This document shows, piece by piece, positions 7,524 through 15,970 of a stretch of DNA of 20,548 nt. The notes beneath the pieces were generated by a model that saw only the letters and a program-made list of their open reading frames with translations, did not search any database and was not told the origin of the DNA. The number at the start of each line of letters is the position of its first letter. The first letter of the stretch is position 1. A program made the position numbers and the translations under genes. The stretch is from JAAAPF01 sp964481035 (GTDB taxonomy: Bacteria; Pseudomonadota; Alphaproteobacteria; Geminicoccales; Geminicoccaceae): contig CAYZSE010000051.1 of NCBI GenBank assembly GCA_964481035.1, forward strand, positions 1-20,548, read 5' to 3'.

Positions 7524-8075
7524 TCAGGCGGCCTTCCACTTGATGGAGCAGCCCATCGACGGTGCCTGGTGCTGGGGTCCGGCGCCGGTCGTCGCGATCT
7601 GGCGCATGGCGGCGAGCAGCTCGTTCTCCGCACCCGCCACCAGGGTCGTCTTGGATTCGTCGAGGCGGCCCCGGTACTTGAGCTCGTCCTTCGCGTTGTA
7701 GCCGAAGTAGTCGGGCGTGCAGACCGCCCCGTAGGCGCGCGCCACCTCTTGGCTCTCGTCGTGCAGGTAGGGGAAGGTGAAGCCGTGCGCCGCGGCGAAG
7801 GCCTGCATCCGCTCGAACGCGTCGTCCGGATAGGCGACGGCGTCATTGCTGCAGATGGCGCAGACGCCGATGCCTTCGGCCTGCAGCAGCTTTGCCGTCT
7901 CGACCAGGCGGTCGATGATCGAGCGCACATAGGGGCAGTGGTTGCAGATGAAGACGACGAGCGTGCCGGCCCTGCCCCGGACGTCCGCGAAGCGGTAGAG
8001 CTTGCCGTCGGTCGCAGCCAGGGCGAAGCCGGGCGCCGGCGCGCCGACATCGCAGACGGGAGGTGTCGCAGCCAT
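7524..8075 (-). CDS. Thioredoxin-fold (peroxiredoxin-like) family protein with CNHC motif
   Basis: A redoxin-superfamily protein of 183 residues without a signal peptide, so probably cytosolic. The redox motif is FICNHCPYV (Cys44, Cys47), followed by ICSND, FPYLHDESQEVARAYGA, CTPDYF, YRGRLDES and the C-terminal PSMGCSIKWK. These are the hallmarks of the PRX_like1 subgroup, whose physiological substrate is not established; a thiol-disulfide or peroxide-related role is expected. The start is ATG 8075 with GGAGG 8 bases ahead. It lies 143 bases downstream of cysH on the same strand, which may mean its own promoter or a read-through member of the sulfur operon. It ends just before dispersed element copy A. 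Confidence 0.9.
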   Translation of the reverse strand: MAATPPVCDVGAPAPGFALAATDGKLYRFADVRGRAGTLVVFICNHCPYVRSIIDRLVETAKLLQAEGIGVCAICSNDAVAYPDDAFERMQAFAAAHGFTFPYLHDESQEVARAYGAVCTPDYFGYNAKDELKYRGRLDESKTTLVAGAENELLAAMRQIATTGAGPQHQAPSMGCSIKWKAA

Positions 8076-8218
8076 GGATCGGTCCTCCGCGGTGGCGCTC
8101 GGTCGCGGTCGCCCCGTCGCCGCGCTCCCGCGACTATAGGTCACGTCACGGCGCCGACAAGCCGAACGCGTCGCCCGCTGCGGGTGCCTCGGCCCCGCGT
8201 CCGACGCCCGCGCGGAGG

Positions 8219-8959
8219 TCACGCCCCCCCGGTTGAGCGGTACCGATCCGCGCCGTTCAGGTGCAGGCCGCACTCGGTCTTGGGGTGATGTCGCCAGCGG
8301 CCGGCGCGCGGGTCTTCACCGGCGCGCACCGCCGTGGTGCAGGGCGCGCAGCCGATCGAGGGGTAGCCACGGGCCTCGAGCGGATGCGGCGGCAGGCGGT
8401 GGTGCCGGCGGTAGCGGGCGACGTCGGCGGGCGACCAGTCGGCGAGCGGGTTGAGCTTGAGCCGTCCGGCGGCGTCCCGCTCGAGGCGCGGCATCGCCGC
8501 GCGGGTCAGGGCCTGGTAGCGGCGGCGGCCGGTGATCCACACGTCGACGCCGGCGAGGGCGGCCTCGAGCGGCTGCACCTTGCGGATCTCGCAGCAGCCG
8601 TCGGGATCGAGGGCGTGGCGCTCGCCGGTGGGATCGCGGCGCGCCAGCGACCGGGGCTCGGGCGCCACCGTCGTGACCGCGCGCAAGCCCAGCTCGGCGA
8701 CGAGCTGGTCGCGGTAGGCCAGGGTCTCGGCGAAGAGCTTGCCGGTGTCGACGAAGAGCACCGGCGTGTCGGCATCGATGCCGGCGACGAGATGGAGGAG
8801 GACCGAGCTGTCGGCGCCGAAGGAGGAGACGAGGGCGGCTCGGCCCAGCACGCCGCCGAGGAGCACGCGGTTCAAAAGGGCCTCGGCGGCGCGAGCCGGA
8901 TCCTCCGGGGACGAGGCCGCCGTCGGTCGATCGTCGTCCAGCGCCTCCATCCTCAGCAT
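8219..8959 (-). CDS. cysH: Assimilatory APS reductase (CysH, 4Fe-4S type)
   Basis: Reduces adenylyl sulfate to sulfite plus AMP using thioredoxin or glutaredoxin. The 246 residues show the PAPS-reductase fold motif SSFGADSS (45-52), LFVDTGKLF (68-76) and TGRRRYQALTRA. The paired cysteines CC (122-123) together with CAPC (204-207) make up the [4Fe-4S] ligand set that marks APS-using enzymes. The catalytic cysteine is in the C-terminal TECGLH (Cys230). The ATG at 8959 overlaps the DUF934 stop by 7 bases, and an in-frame ATG at 8950 is a possible alternative. It is the last gene of the sulfur operon. No sulfate adenylyltransferase (cysDN) is present here, so APS must come from genes elsewhere. 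Confidence 0.95.
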   Translation of the reverse strand: MLRMEALDDDRPTAASSPEDPARAAEALLNRVLLGGVLGRAALVSSFGADSSVLLHLVAGIDADTPVLFVDTGKLFAETLAYRDQLVAELGLRAVTTVAPEPRSLARRDPTGERHALDPDGCCEIRKVQPLEAALAGVDVWITGRRRYQALTRAAMPRLERDAAGRLKLNPLADWSPADVARYRRHHRLPPHPLEARGYPSIGCAPCTTAVRAGEDPRAGRWRHHPKTECGLHLNGADRYRSTGGA

Positions 8960-9435
8960 CCGGCCCGACGCTCGCCCGCGAGCCGACGCTGGTAGGAGCC
9001 GGACATGGCTTGGCCGGCGGCGCGCCAGGCGGCCTCACCGTGGCGTGCGGCGAGGGCGTCGTCGATCTCGACCTCGTCGAACCCGCAGTCCCGAAGGAAC
9101 GCCCACTGGTCGGGGATGACGTGGCCTGCCGCCCGCAGCCGGCCGGCGAAGCCGAGCCGACGCAGGCGGCAAGCGAGCGAGAAGCCGCGGCCGTCGGTGA
9201 AGCTCGCAAAGCGCAGGACGATGAGCTGGAGGGAGCGGAGGCGCGGCAGGGCAGGGCCGGGATCGGAGTCGGCCGCGAGTTCGGCGCCGACGCCGTCTGC
9301 CCCGGCGGCGAGCGCCGCGTCGAGGCGGTCGAGCGGGACGATGACGCGGCTGCCGGCGAGGGCGCCATCGACATCGTCGGCAGCGGCGAGCCGGCGCCAG
9401 CGGTCCCGAGCGAAGCCCTCAGGCGTGACGAGCAT
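8953..9435 (-). CDS. DUF934 family protein of the cys operon
   Basis: A 160-residue cytosolic protein typical of proteobacterial sulfite-reductase operons; its biochemical role is unknown. Family-like segments are VIVPLDRL, LIVLRFASFTDGRGFSLA, LRAAGHVIPDQWAFLRDCGFDEVE and the C-terminal SGSYQRRL. The start is ATG 9435, preceded by AAGGAGG 9 bases away, which places it 17 bases inside the end of cysI. The longer open frame upstream is only the wrong frame of cysI. It overlaps cysH by 7 bases, so translation of cysI, this gene and cysH is probably coupled. It may assist siroheme or Fe-S enzyme function, but that is inferred from context only. Confidence 0.93.
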   Translation of the reverse strand: MLVTPEGFARDRWRRLAAADDVDGALAGSRVIVPLDRLDAALAAGADGVGAELAADSDPGPALPRLRSLQLIVLRFASFTDGRGFSLACRLRRLGFAGRLRAAGHVIPDQWAFLRDCGFDEVEIDDALAARHGEAAWRAAGQAMSGSYQRRLAGERRAGC

Positions 9436-11080
9436 CGTGGAGCACCTCCTTGAAGACGTCGTGGCCCAGCCGGCGGTAGGTTTGCAGGAAGGTCTCCTTC
9501 TCGCGCCGTGCCGCCAGGTAGTGCTCGACCAGCCGCTCGATCGCGCCCGGAACCTCCTCCGCGGCGAGCCCGGGACCGGCGCGTCGGCCGAGCGCTGCCG
9601 TGCCGTCGGCCGCGCCGCCCAGGGTGAGCTGGTAGAACTCCTCGCCGTTCTTCTCAAGCCCGAGGACGCCGATATGGCCGACATGGTGGTGCCCGCAGGC
9701 GTTGATGCAGCCCGAGATCTTGATCGCCAGCGGGCCGATCTCGGCTTGCCGCTCGGGCTCGGCGAAGCGGTTGGAGATCGCCTGGGCGATCGGGATCGAG
9801 CGGGCCGTGGCCAGCGAGCAGTAGTCGAGCCCGGGACACGCGATGATGTCGGTGACGAGCCCGCGGTTGGCCGTGTCCAGGCCATGGGCGGCGAGGTGGC
9901 GCCACAGCGCCGGCAGCCGGTCGAGGGCCACGTCCGGCAGGACGATATTCTGCTCGTGGGTGACCCGCAGCTCGGCGAAGCCGAAGCGCTCGGCGGCATC
10001 GGCGAGGGCTCGCATCTGCTCGGAGGTGGCATCGCCCGGGACGCCGCCGATCGGCTTGAGGCTCACCGTCACCGCGGCATAGCCCGCGACCTTGTGCGCC
10101 ATGAGGTTGGTCTCGGCCCAGCGGCGGAACGCCGGCACCTCGGCCTTGGCCCGCTCGAAGGCCGGCGAGGTCGCGTCGCGCACCGCGTAGGCCGGCGGCG
10201 CGAAAGCGGCCTCGATCGCCTCGACCAGCGCCGGATCGACGGCGACGCCGGGCCGATCGAGGGCCGTGTATTCCGCCTCGACCTGGCGGGTGAACGCGTC
10301 GACGCCGAGCTCGTGGAGCAGGATCTTGATCCGCGCCTTGAACTTGTTGTCGCGGCGCCCGTGCAGGTTGTAGACGCGCATCACCGCCTCGAGATACGGC
10401 AGCAGCGCGGGCTTGGCGAGGAACGGGCGGATGACCGCTGCGATCATCGGCGTGCGCCCCTGCCCGCCGCCGACGGCGACCTCGTAGCCGGGAGCGCCCG
10501 CGGCGTCGCGGACCATCCTCAGGCCGATGTCGTGGACCTTCGTCGCCGCACGGTCGTTGGGCGAGCCGGTGATGGCGATCTTGAACTTGCGCGGCAGGTA
10601 GCTGAACTCCGGGTGCAGCGTCGACCACTGGCGCAACAGCTCGGCGGTGGGTCGCGGATCCTCGATCTCGTCCGCCGCGACGCCCGCGAACGGGTCGGCG
10701 GTGACGTTGCGGATGCAGTTGCCCGAGGTCTGGATGGCGTGCATCTCGACCGCGGCAAGCGCCTCCAGGATGTCCGGGACATCGGCGAGCGCCAGCCAGT
10801 TGAACTGGATGTTCTGCCGGGTCGTGAAGTGGCCGTAGCCGCGATCCCAACGGTCGGCGATGGCGGCGAGCGCGCGCATTTGGACGGCCGACAGCGTGCC
10901 GTAGGGGATGGCCACGCGGAGCATGTAGGCGTGCAGCTGCAAATAGAGGCCGTTCTTCAGCCGCAGCGGCTTGAACTCCTCCTCGGTGAGCTCGCCGGCG
11001 AGGCGGCGCGCCACCTGACCCCGGAACTCGGCGGTGCGCTCGCGGACGAACCGGGCGTCGAAGTCGTCGTAGCGGTACAT
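9419..11080 (-). CDS. cysI: Sulfite reductase hemoprotein subunit (siroheme and 4Fe-4S)
   Basis: Catalyses the six-electron reduction of sulfite to sulfide. The 553 residues contain the two-fold nitrite/sulfite reductase repeat: the ferredoxin-like half starts LKNGLYLQLHAYMLR, then comes GHFTTRQNIQFNW at about 83-95 and its counterpart LRVTHEQNIVLPD at 371-383. Ligands of the coupled siroheme-[4Fe-4S] centre are visible as CPGLDYC (415-421) and SGCINACGHHH (Cys458, Cys462). A start codon 3 bases after the DUF2849 stop and GAGGAG ahead support ATG 11080. No flavoprotein partner (CysJ) is encoded in the operon. The 2Fe-2S ferredoxin at the head of the operon is the likely electron donor, though that is inferred from context. 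Nitrite reductase is a less likely alternative given the cys context. Confidence 0.96.
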   Translation of the reverse strand: MYRYDDFDARFVRERTAEFRGQVARRLAGELTEEEFKPLRLKNGLYLQLHAYMLRVAIPYGTLSAVQMRALAAIADRWDRGYGHFTTRQNIQFNWLALADVPDILEALAAVEMHAIQTSGNCIRNVTADPFAGVAADEIEDPRPTAELLRQWSTLHPEFSYLPRKFKIAITGSPNDRAATKVHDIGLRMVRDAAGAPGYEVAVGGGQGRTPMIAAVIRPFLAKPALLPYLEAVMRVYNLHGRRDNKFKARIKILLHELGVDAFTRQVEAEYTALDRPGVAVDPALVEAIEAAFAPPAYAVRDATSPAFERAKAEVPAFRRWAETNLMAHKVAGYAAVTVSLKPIGGVPGDATSEQMRALADAAERFGFAELRVTHEQNIVLPDVALDRLPALWRHLAAHGLDTANRGLVTDIIACPGLDYCSLATARSIPIAQAISNRFAEPERQAEIGPLAIKISGCINACGHHHVGHIGVLGLEKNGEEFYQLTLGGAADGTAALGRRAGPGLAAEEVPGAIERLVEHYLAARREKETFLQTYRRLGHDVFKEVLHDARHA

Positions 11081-11083
11081 CGC

Positions 11084-11374
11084 TCAGTTCTCCTCGCCGA
11101 TTGTGGCCCCGGCATAGGCGACGGTCGGACCGGTGGTGCGGATGCGTTCGCGCAAGTGGACGAGACCGTCGTCGCCGACCGCGGCGAGATAGGCGCCGAC
11201 GACGCAGAGAGCGTCGGCCTCGGCGGTGGCGAGCGCGGCCTCCTGCGTCGCCGGCTCGCGCAGGACCAGGGCGTCGGCGGGCGCGCGCGACCAGCCGGCA
11301 CCGGTCCAGAAGACGACCGCCCCGCTGCGCAGATCGTTGGCGGTGACGATCCGGGGGCCGCCGCGCCGGCTCAC
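11084..11374 (-). CDS. DUF2849 domain-containing small protein of the cys operon
   Basis: A 96-residue protein of unknown function found in alphaproteobacteria between cysG and cysI. It begins with VTANDLRSGAVVFWTGAGW after a short basic leader and ends with LRERIRTTGPTVAYAG. The GTG start at 11374 overlaps the cysG stop as GTGA. A longer frame upstream is the wrong frame of cysG. It has no membrane segments and no cysteine cluster. It is presumably a small accessory factor for sulfite reduction, but this rests only on its conserved position. Confidence 0.9.
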   Translation of the reverse strand: MSRRGGPRIVTANDLRSGAVVFWTGAGWSRAPADALVLREPATQEAALATAEADALCVVGAYLAAVGDDGLVHLRERIRTTGPTVAYAGATIGEEN

Positions 11375-12780
11375 GACGCCGCTCCCATGCAGGCGGGCGC
11401 GGTCACCGTCACGGCCGCCGCGGCGGCGGCTTCGACGCCCAGGAGAATGATCGCCGGGCCCTCGATACCGGCCGCCGCCACCGCCTCGGGCAGCGCGCCG
11501 AGCGTGGTCGCCAGGCGCTTCTCGCGGGCGCGGCTGGCGTTCTCGACGACCGTCACCGGCCGCTCGGGCTCGGCGCCGTGCAGCATCAGCCGGCCGCGCA
11601 CGAAGCCCGCCGCGCGCACCCCCATGTAGACCGCGGCGATCGCCCCCGGTCGCGCCAGGTTGCGCCAGTCGTGCTCGGCGAAGCCGGCGGCGTCGTGCGC
11701 CGTCATGAGTGTCAGCGCCTGGTTGCGGCCGCGGCGGGTGAGCGAGCGCCCGACGCTGGCGGCGGCCGCCGCGGCGCTGGTCACGCCCGGGATGATCTCG
11801 ACGGCGACGCCGGCCGCCTCGAGCGCCGCGATCTCCTCGTCGGCGCGGCCGAAGACGAGCGGATCGCCCGACTTGAGGCGCGCCACCACCGCCCCCTCGC
11901 GGGCCTGCTCGATCAACAGCGCGTTGATGTCCTCCTGCCGCCAGGCGGGCCCGCCGGGGACCTTGCCGACCTCGACCACGAGCGCCTCGCGCCGGGCGAG
12001 CTCGAGGATCTCCGGCGCCACCAGCCGGTCGTGCACGACCGCGTCGGCCGCGTGCAGGCAGCGGCGCGCCTTGAGGGTCAAGAGCTCGGGGTCGCCAGGC
12101 CCGGCACCGACCAGCACGACCTTGCCGGGCCGCTCGGTGCGCGCCGTCGCCAGCGCCGCCTCCAGCCGGTCCGCGAACGCCGCCGCCACCGCCGCCTCGC
12201 CGCCGGCGGCGAGGGTTCTCGGCCCCCAATCGTCGAAATAGGCGCTCCAGAAGTCCCGGCGCGGGCGCCCCGGCGGCAGCGCCTCGACGTCGTGCCGGCG
12301 ATGGCGGGCGCACTCGGCGAGGATGCCGAGCGTCGGTGCCAGCCGGGCCTCGTTCTGCGCCTTGATCGTACGGGCGAGCACCGGTGCCGCCCCCTCGGTG
12401 CCGATCGCGACCGTCACGGGATCACGGTCGACGATGGCCGGGGTGATGAAGGCCGAGTTCTCGAGGTCGTCGACGATGTTGATCAGCGCGCCGGCGCCCT
12501 CGGCGATGCGCTTGACCCGTGCGTCCTCCGCCGCGTCGCCGGTGGCGCCGTAGACCAGCGGCGCGCAGATGGCGTCCTCGGGCGCAAAGGCGCGGCGATG
12601 CCAGACCAGCCGGCCGGCGCCGTGCCAGCGCTGGATCTGCGCGCACGCCTCGGGTGCCGCGACATTGATCCGGGCCTCGGTCTTCAACAGCAGGCGCAGC
12701 TTGGCGACCGCGATCTCGCCGCCGCCGGCCACGGCCACGCGCCGGCCCCTGAGGTCGAGAAAGATCGGGAAGTGGCGCAC
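11371..12780 (-). CDS. cysG: Siroheme synthase CysG (precorrin-2 dehydrogenase/ferrochelatase plus uroporphyrinogen-III methyltransferase)
   Basis: Makes siroheme, the cofactor of the sulfite reductase encoded two genes downstream. The 469 residues comprise two modules. The N-terminal NAD-dependent dehydrogenase/ferrochelatase has AVAGGGEIAVAKLRLLL (16-32), the NIVDD segment (101-105) carrying the conserved aspartates, and GTEGAAPVLAR (127-137). The C-terminal SAM methyltransferase has VGAGPGDPELLTLKA (224-238), DRLV, ARLKSGDPLVFGR (300-312) and PGVTSAAAAAA. The GTG start at 12780 is 4 bases after the ferredoxin stop and has CGGAGG ahead. It lies in the middle of an operon whose neighbours overlap or nearly touch. 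Confidence 0.96.
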   Translation of the reverse strand: MRHFPIFLDLRGRRVAVAGGGEIAVAKLRLLLKTEARINVAAPEACAQIQRWHGAGRLVWHRRAFAPEDAICAPLVYGATGDAAEDARVKRIAEGAGALINIVDDLENSAFITPAIVDRDPVTVAIGTEGAAPVLARTIKAQNEARLAPTLGILAECARHRRHDVEALPPGRPRRDFWSAYFDDWGPRTLAAGGEAAVAAAFADRLEAALATARTERPGKVVLVGAGPGDPELLTLKARRCLHAADAVVHDRLVAPEILELARREALVVEVGKVPGGPAWRQEDINALLIEQAREGAVVARLKSGDPLVFGRADEEIAALEAAGVAVEIIPGVTSAAAAAASVGRSLTRRGRNQALTLMTAHDAAGFAEHDWRNLARPGAIAAVYMGVRAAGFVRGRLMLHGAEPERPVTVVENASRAREKRLATTLGALPEAVAAAGIEGPAIILLGVEAAAAAAVTVTAPACMGAAS

Positions 12781-12784
12781 GGGC

Positions 12785-13099
12785 TCAGTCCTCCGGCAGG
12801 TGGACGTGCAGGCCGTCGAGCTCGGCCGACCAGATCAGCTGGCAGGACAGCCGCGAGCGCGGGGTCACCGCCGGCAGCTCGTCGAGCTTGTCGAGTTCCT
12901 CCTCGCGCGGGGGGTGCAGCCGCTCGGTCCAGTCGGCCGCCACCTCGACGTGGCAGGTCGCGCACTCGCACTGCCCGCCGCAGAGGCCGTCGATGCCGAG
13001 CCCGTGATCGCGCAGGATCTCCATGACCCGCCAGCCCTCGGGCGCCTCGAGGGCGTGGGTGGTGCGGTCACGGTCGGTGACGATCAACCTGGTGGTCAC
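12785..13099 (-). CDS. 2Fe-2S ferredoxin, adrenodoxin-type
   Basis: A small electron carrier of 104 residues. The cluster ligands follow the C-x5-C-x2-C pattern at Cys40, Cys46 and Cys49 within LCGGQCECATCHVEV, with the fourth at Cys86 in SCQLIW. Cys44 is an additional cysteine inside the loop. WTERL followed by an acidic stretch EEELDKLDEL resembles partner-docking surfaces in this family. The GTG start at 13099 is preceded by GAGGGGG. It is the first gene of the sulfur operon, 4 bases ahead of cysG. With no cysJ present, it is a plausible donor to CysI. Its own reductase is not in the window. A general role in Fe-S or heme metabolism remains possible. Confidence 0.92.
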   Translation of the reverse strand: MTTRLIVTDRDRTTHALEAPEGWRVMEILRDHGLGIDGLCGGQCECATCHVEVAADWTERLHPPREEELDKLDELPAVTPRSRLSCQLIWSAELDGLHVHLPED

Positions 13100-13583
13100 G
13101 GGTCTACCCCCTCGAGAAGCGCGAGCGCGCCCGGCTCGAGCCGCCTTCGTGTGGCTGCCGTCGGTGTGGCCGCCGCAGGCGTGAACGTTGTTTGCCGCAT
13201 CGCCCCGCGGACCTCCTCGAGCCGGTCTGCTGGCGCTCAGTCCTGAACGATTTTCCGCTTAATGCAAGATTGAGCCGGTCCTATCATGACGAAGTTTTGT
13301 CACTAGCGTTGATTTTAGACCGGCGTTCCGAAACCGCGGGCACAGCGGAACCATCGGTCGTCGCCAAGGCCGCCCCTTCCGCGGCCGATCGATCGCGCCG
13401 CCCGACCGGGGCGAGCCGGCGGGCAGGAGCGCGGGCCCGGCGGCTGCGTGCCATGCTCGCCCGACGACATCCAGCCGGCGGTTGCCACGGGCGCAGGGCG
13501 GCTTGATCGAGATCAACGTCGAGCCCGAGGCGGACGCTACCTTGCGGGGCTGCGATGGGCCGATGTGGGGAGGGCCTCGGGCG
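13100..13583. other. Divergent intergenic region between the sulfur operon and the small Cys-protein gene
   Basis: About 480 bases without a convincing gene. The first 130 bases and the last 180 are GC-rich like the coding DNA. The middle holds an AT-rich island (separate entry). Bases 13326-13366, just right of the island, resemble the core of the dispersed element: GCGGGC, CGGAACC, TCGG and TCGCC in the same order, roughly 60% over 40 bases. They may be a decayed third copy in the same orientation. Confidence 0.45.
13245..13319. promoter_or_regulatory. AT-rich island, candidate promoter/operator of the sulfur operon
   Basis: This stretch is strikingly AT-rich for the window (GATTTTCCGCTTAATGCAAG, GAAGTTTTGTCACTAG, GATTTTAGAC). 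It contains TGAC-N8-GTCA (13287-13302) and, on the plus strand, TATCAT at 13282-13287, which resembles a -10 element. A clear -35 partner at 17 bases is not evident. It lies 146-220 bases upstream of the ferredoxin start, where the control region of a cys operon would be expected, and could serve both directions. Confidence 0.35.
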
Positions 13584-13787
13584 ATGGTGAGACGTGCTTG
13601 GCGAAGAGCGCTCAAGCTTCTGAGCTACCGCCTGCCGGTGGCGGACGTGCCGGTCGAGTTCGAGTTCTGCGAGTTCGATTGCCGCAAGCCGCAGTGCGAC
13701 GCCGAGCATTGGCAGACGTGCGCCCGGCGCCAGATGCACGTGGCTCGGGGCCGAGCGCTGCGGCCGGAGCACGCCGAGCCCGTGTGA
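13584..13787 (+). CDS. Small Cys-containing protein of unknown function
   Basis: A predicted 67-residue protein. I chose ATG 13584 because GGGGAGG lies about 10 bases ahead; in-frame ATGs at 13563 and 13482 are weaker. After a basic N terminus (VRRAWRRALKLL) comes the distinctive VEFEFCEFDCRKPQCDAEHWQTCARR, read here in two parts: VEFEFCEFDC and RKPQCDAEHWQTCARR. Its four cysteines in about 20 residues could bind a metal or form disulfides. No signal peptide is visible. It ends 81 bases before the formaldehyde dehydrogenase gene on the same strand and may be co-transcribed. I recall no named family. The amino-acid pattern is more protein-like than the surrounding shadow frames, but it is not certain to be expressed. 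Confidence 0.55.
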   Translation: MVRRAWRRALKLLSYRLPVADVPVEFEFCEFDCRKPQCDAEHWQTCARRQMHVARGRALRPEHAEPV

Positions 13788-13868
13788 GCCGCGGCGCGGT
13801 TCGGGCTTGCGCCGCGGCGCCGCGGACGGCTACGCCCGGGCATTCGAAGGTGTCGGGGGAGAGCCGTC

Positions 13869-14981
<1,113 letters not shown>

Positions 14982-15013
14982 GACCTCGAGAGATCGCCGC
15001 GCCGGTCGCGCCC

Positions 15014-15553
15014 TCACGCCATGCCAGATCCTGGCTTGGGTTCGTTCGGTAACGCGGGGGTCCCGGATGCTGGGGTCTGGGGCGCGCGGCGGGCGTGGCG
15101 CAGGGCCTCGAGCGGGCGGACGGTGTTGAAACGCGCGTTGGCGGCGCTGGCGCGGTAGCGGTCGAGGACGTTGAAGGTCTGCCGGCAGCGGCTGTTGTTG
15201 GCGAGCTTGGCGCCGTCGCTCTGGACCCGAAAGCTCATGGTGCCGTCGAACGCGTCGCGCTCCAGCTCCTCGACCCGCTCGAGGCGCTGGAAGGCCGTGG
15301 CCAGGCGGGCGACGAGCGCGTCCTCGAAGGCGTTCTCGGGTGCCAGCACCTCTGCCAGCGCCGCCGCCCGCCGCTCGAGGTCGCGCACGGCCGCGTCGTC
15401 GACCGGCCCCTCGGCGCGCAGGCCGCGGGTGATCGCGTTCAGGCGCGACCGCGCCTTGCCCTTGGCGGCGCGCGGCCCGGTGCTCTTGTTGCCGTTGGCC
15501 CGGTTGCGGGCGAGAACGGCGGGCGAGACGGTCGGCTCGTCGGCATCGGACAT
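15014..15553 (-). CDS. Conserved protein of unknown function with basic N-terminal NRANGNKSTGPR motif
   Basis: 179 residues. The N terminus carries ARNRANGNKSTGPRAAKGKA followed by RSRLNAITRGLRA. This resembles a motif recurring in many small bacterial proteins of the pattern N-A-x-x-S-T-G-P-x-T-x-x-G-K. The middle is helical and charged (LERRAAALAEVL, LERVEELERDAFD), then VLDRYRASAANARFNTVRPLEALR, the second conserved block of that group as I remember it. The C-terminal 25 residues are Pro/Ala-rich. The ATG at 15553 has GGAGAG 7 bases ahead; a frame extending to 15586 lacks this. No enzyme motif or membrane segment is seen, and no function can be assigned. A perfect 9-bp dyad lies just upstream, and the gene converges with frmA. 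Confidence 0.7.
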   Translation of the reverse strand: MSDADEPTVSPAVLARNRANGNKSTGPRAAKGKARSRLNAITRGLRAEGPVDDAAVRDLERRAAALAEVLAPENAFEDALVARLATAFQRLERVEELERDAFDGTMSFRVQSDGAKLANNSRCRQTFNVLDRYRASAANARFNTVRPLEALRHARRAPQTPASGTPALPNEPKPGSGMA

Positions 15554-15586
15554 GGCAGCTCTCCGAAAGGTCCCCCCGAAGCACAT

Positions 15587-15612
15587 CGATCTAGGCCCAA
15601 CTTCCTAGATCG
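15587..15612. promoter_or_regulatory. Perfect 9-bp inverted repeat (CGATCTAGG-N8-CCTAGATCG)
   Basis: The arms 15587-15595 and 15604-15612 are exact reverse complements around an 8-base centre. The dyad lies 34-59 bases upstream of the start codon of the preceding minus-strand gene, where an operator would overlap or follow its promoter. Both arms contain CTAG, a tetranucleotide usually rare in proteobacteria but used in some operators. A hairpin in the leader RNA is the alternative. Confidence 0.5.
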
Positions 15613-15970
15613 TAGGGCGTTCCAGGGATCACCGGCCAAGCGCGCCACGTCCTTTGCGCCTGTTCAGGATGGGAAGCGAATTCTAGAGCGATGACGAACC
15701 ACGTCGGTCCGCGGCTCGGGAAGCGCCGTGGCAGACTTGTGGCGAAGATTGACATTCTGTTATTGGCCTAGGAAGCGTCACGTCCCGAGAGGACAATCAC
15801 CCGCCAATTGGCCACAGGTACAGGGGCGCGGAGGCAAGCTCTGCGAGGACATTCGCGGCACGAGTTCGCAAAGAGCGCAGGAGCCCTGGTAGGGTGACGC
15901 TTTCCGAAGCCGCTTTACGTGCTCATCAGCAGCCGGCTGCCGTGTCCATGCGGAAGCGGAACCTTCGAAT
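15613..15970. other. Intergenic stretch without a recognisable gene
   Basis: About 360 bases of lower GC than the flanking genes, consistent with non-coding DNA. TTGACA occurs at 15749-15754 on the plus strand, but no -10 lies at the right distance. A minus-strand frame here reads Cys-rich (GSCALCELV ... PRPCTCGQLAGDCP) but has no start codon of its own. I see no RNA gene. Confidence 0.5.

Noticed and set aside
9005..11629. Plus-strand open frame of 874 codons antisense to DUF934, cysI and DUF2849
   Set aside because: A shadow of GC-rich codons on the other strand; the minus-strand genes carry all the conserved motifs and ribosome binding sites.
15691..15771. 26-codon plus-strand frame starting MTNHVGPRLGKRRG
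   Set aside because: No ribosome binding site, no following gene on that strand and no recognisable pattern.
15778..15960. Minus-strand Cys-rich frame (GSCALCELV ... CTCGQLAGDCP)
   Set aside because: It has no usable start codon except inside the wrong frame of the small-domain gene, no ribosome binding site and no neighbour support.
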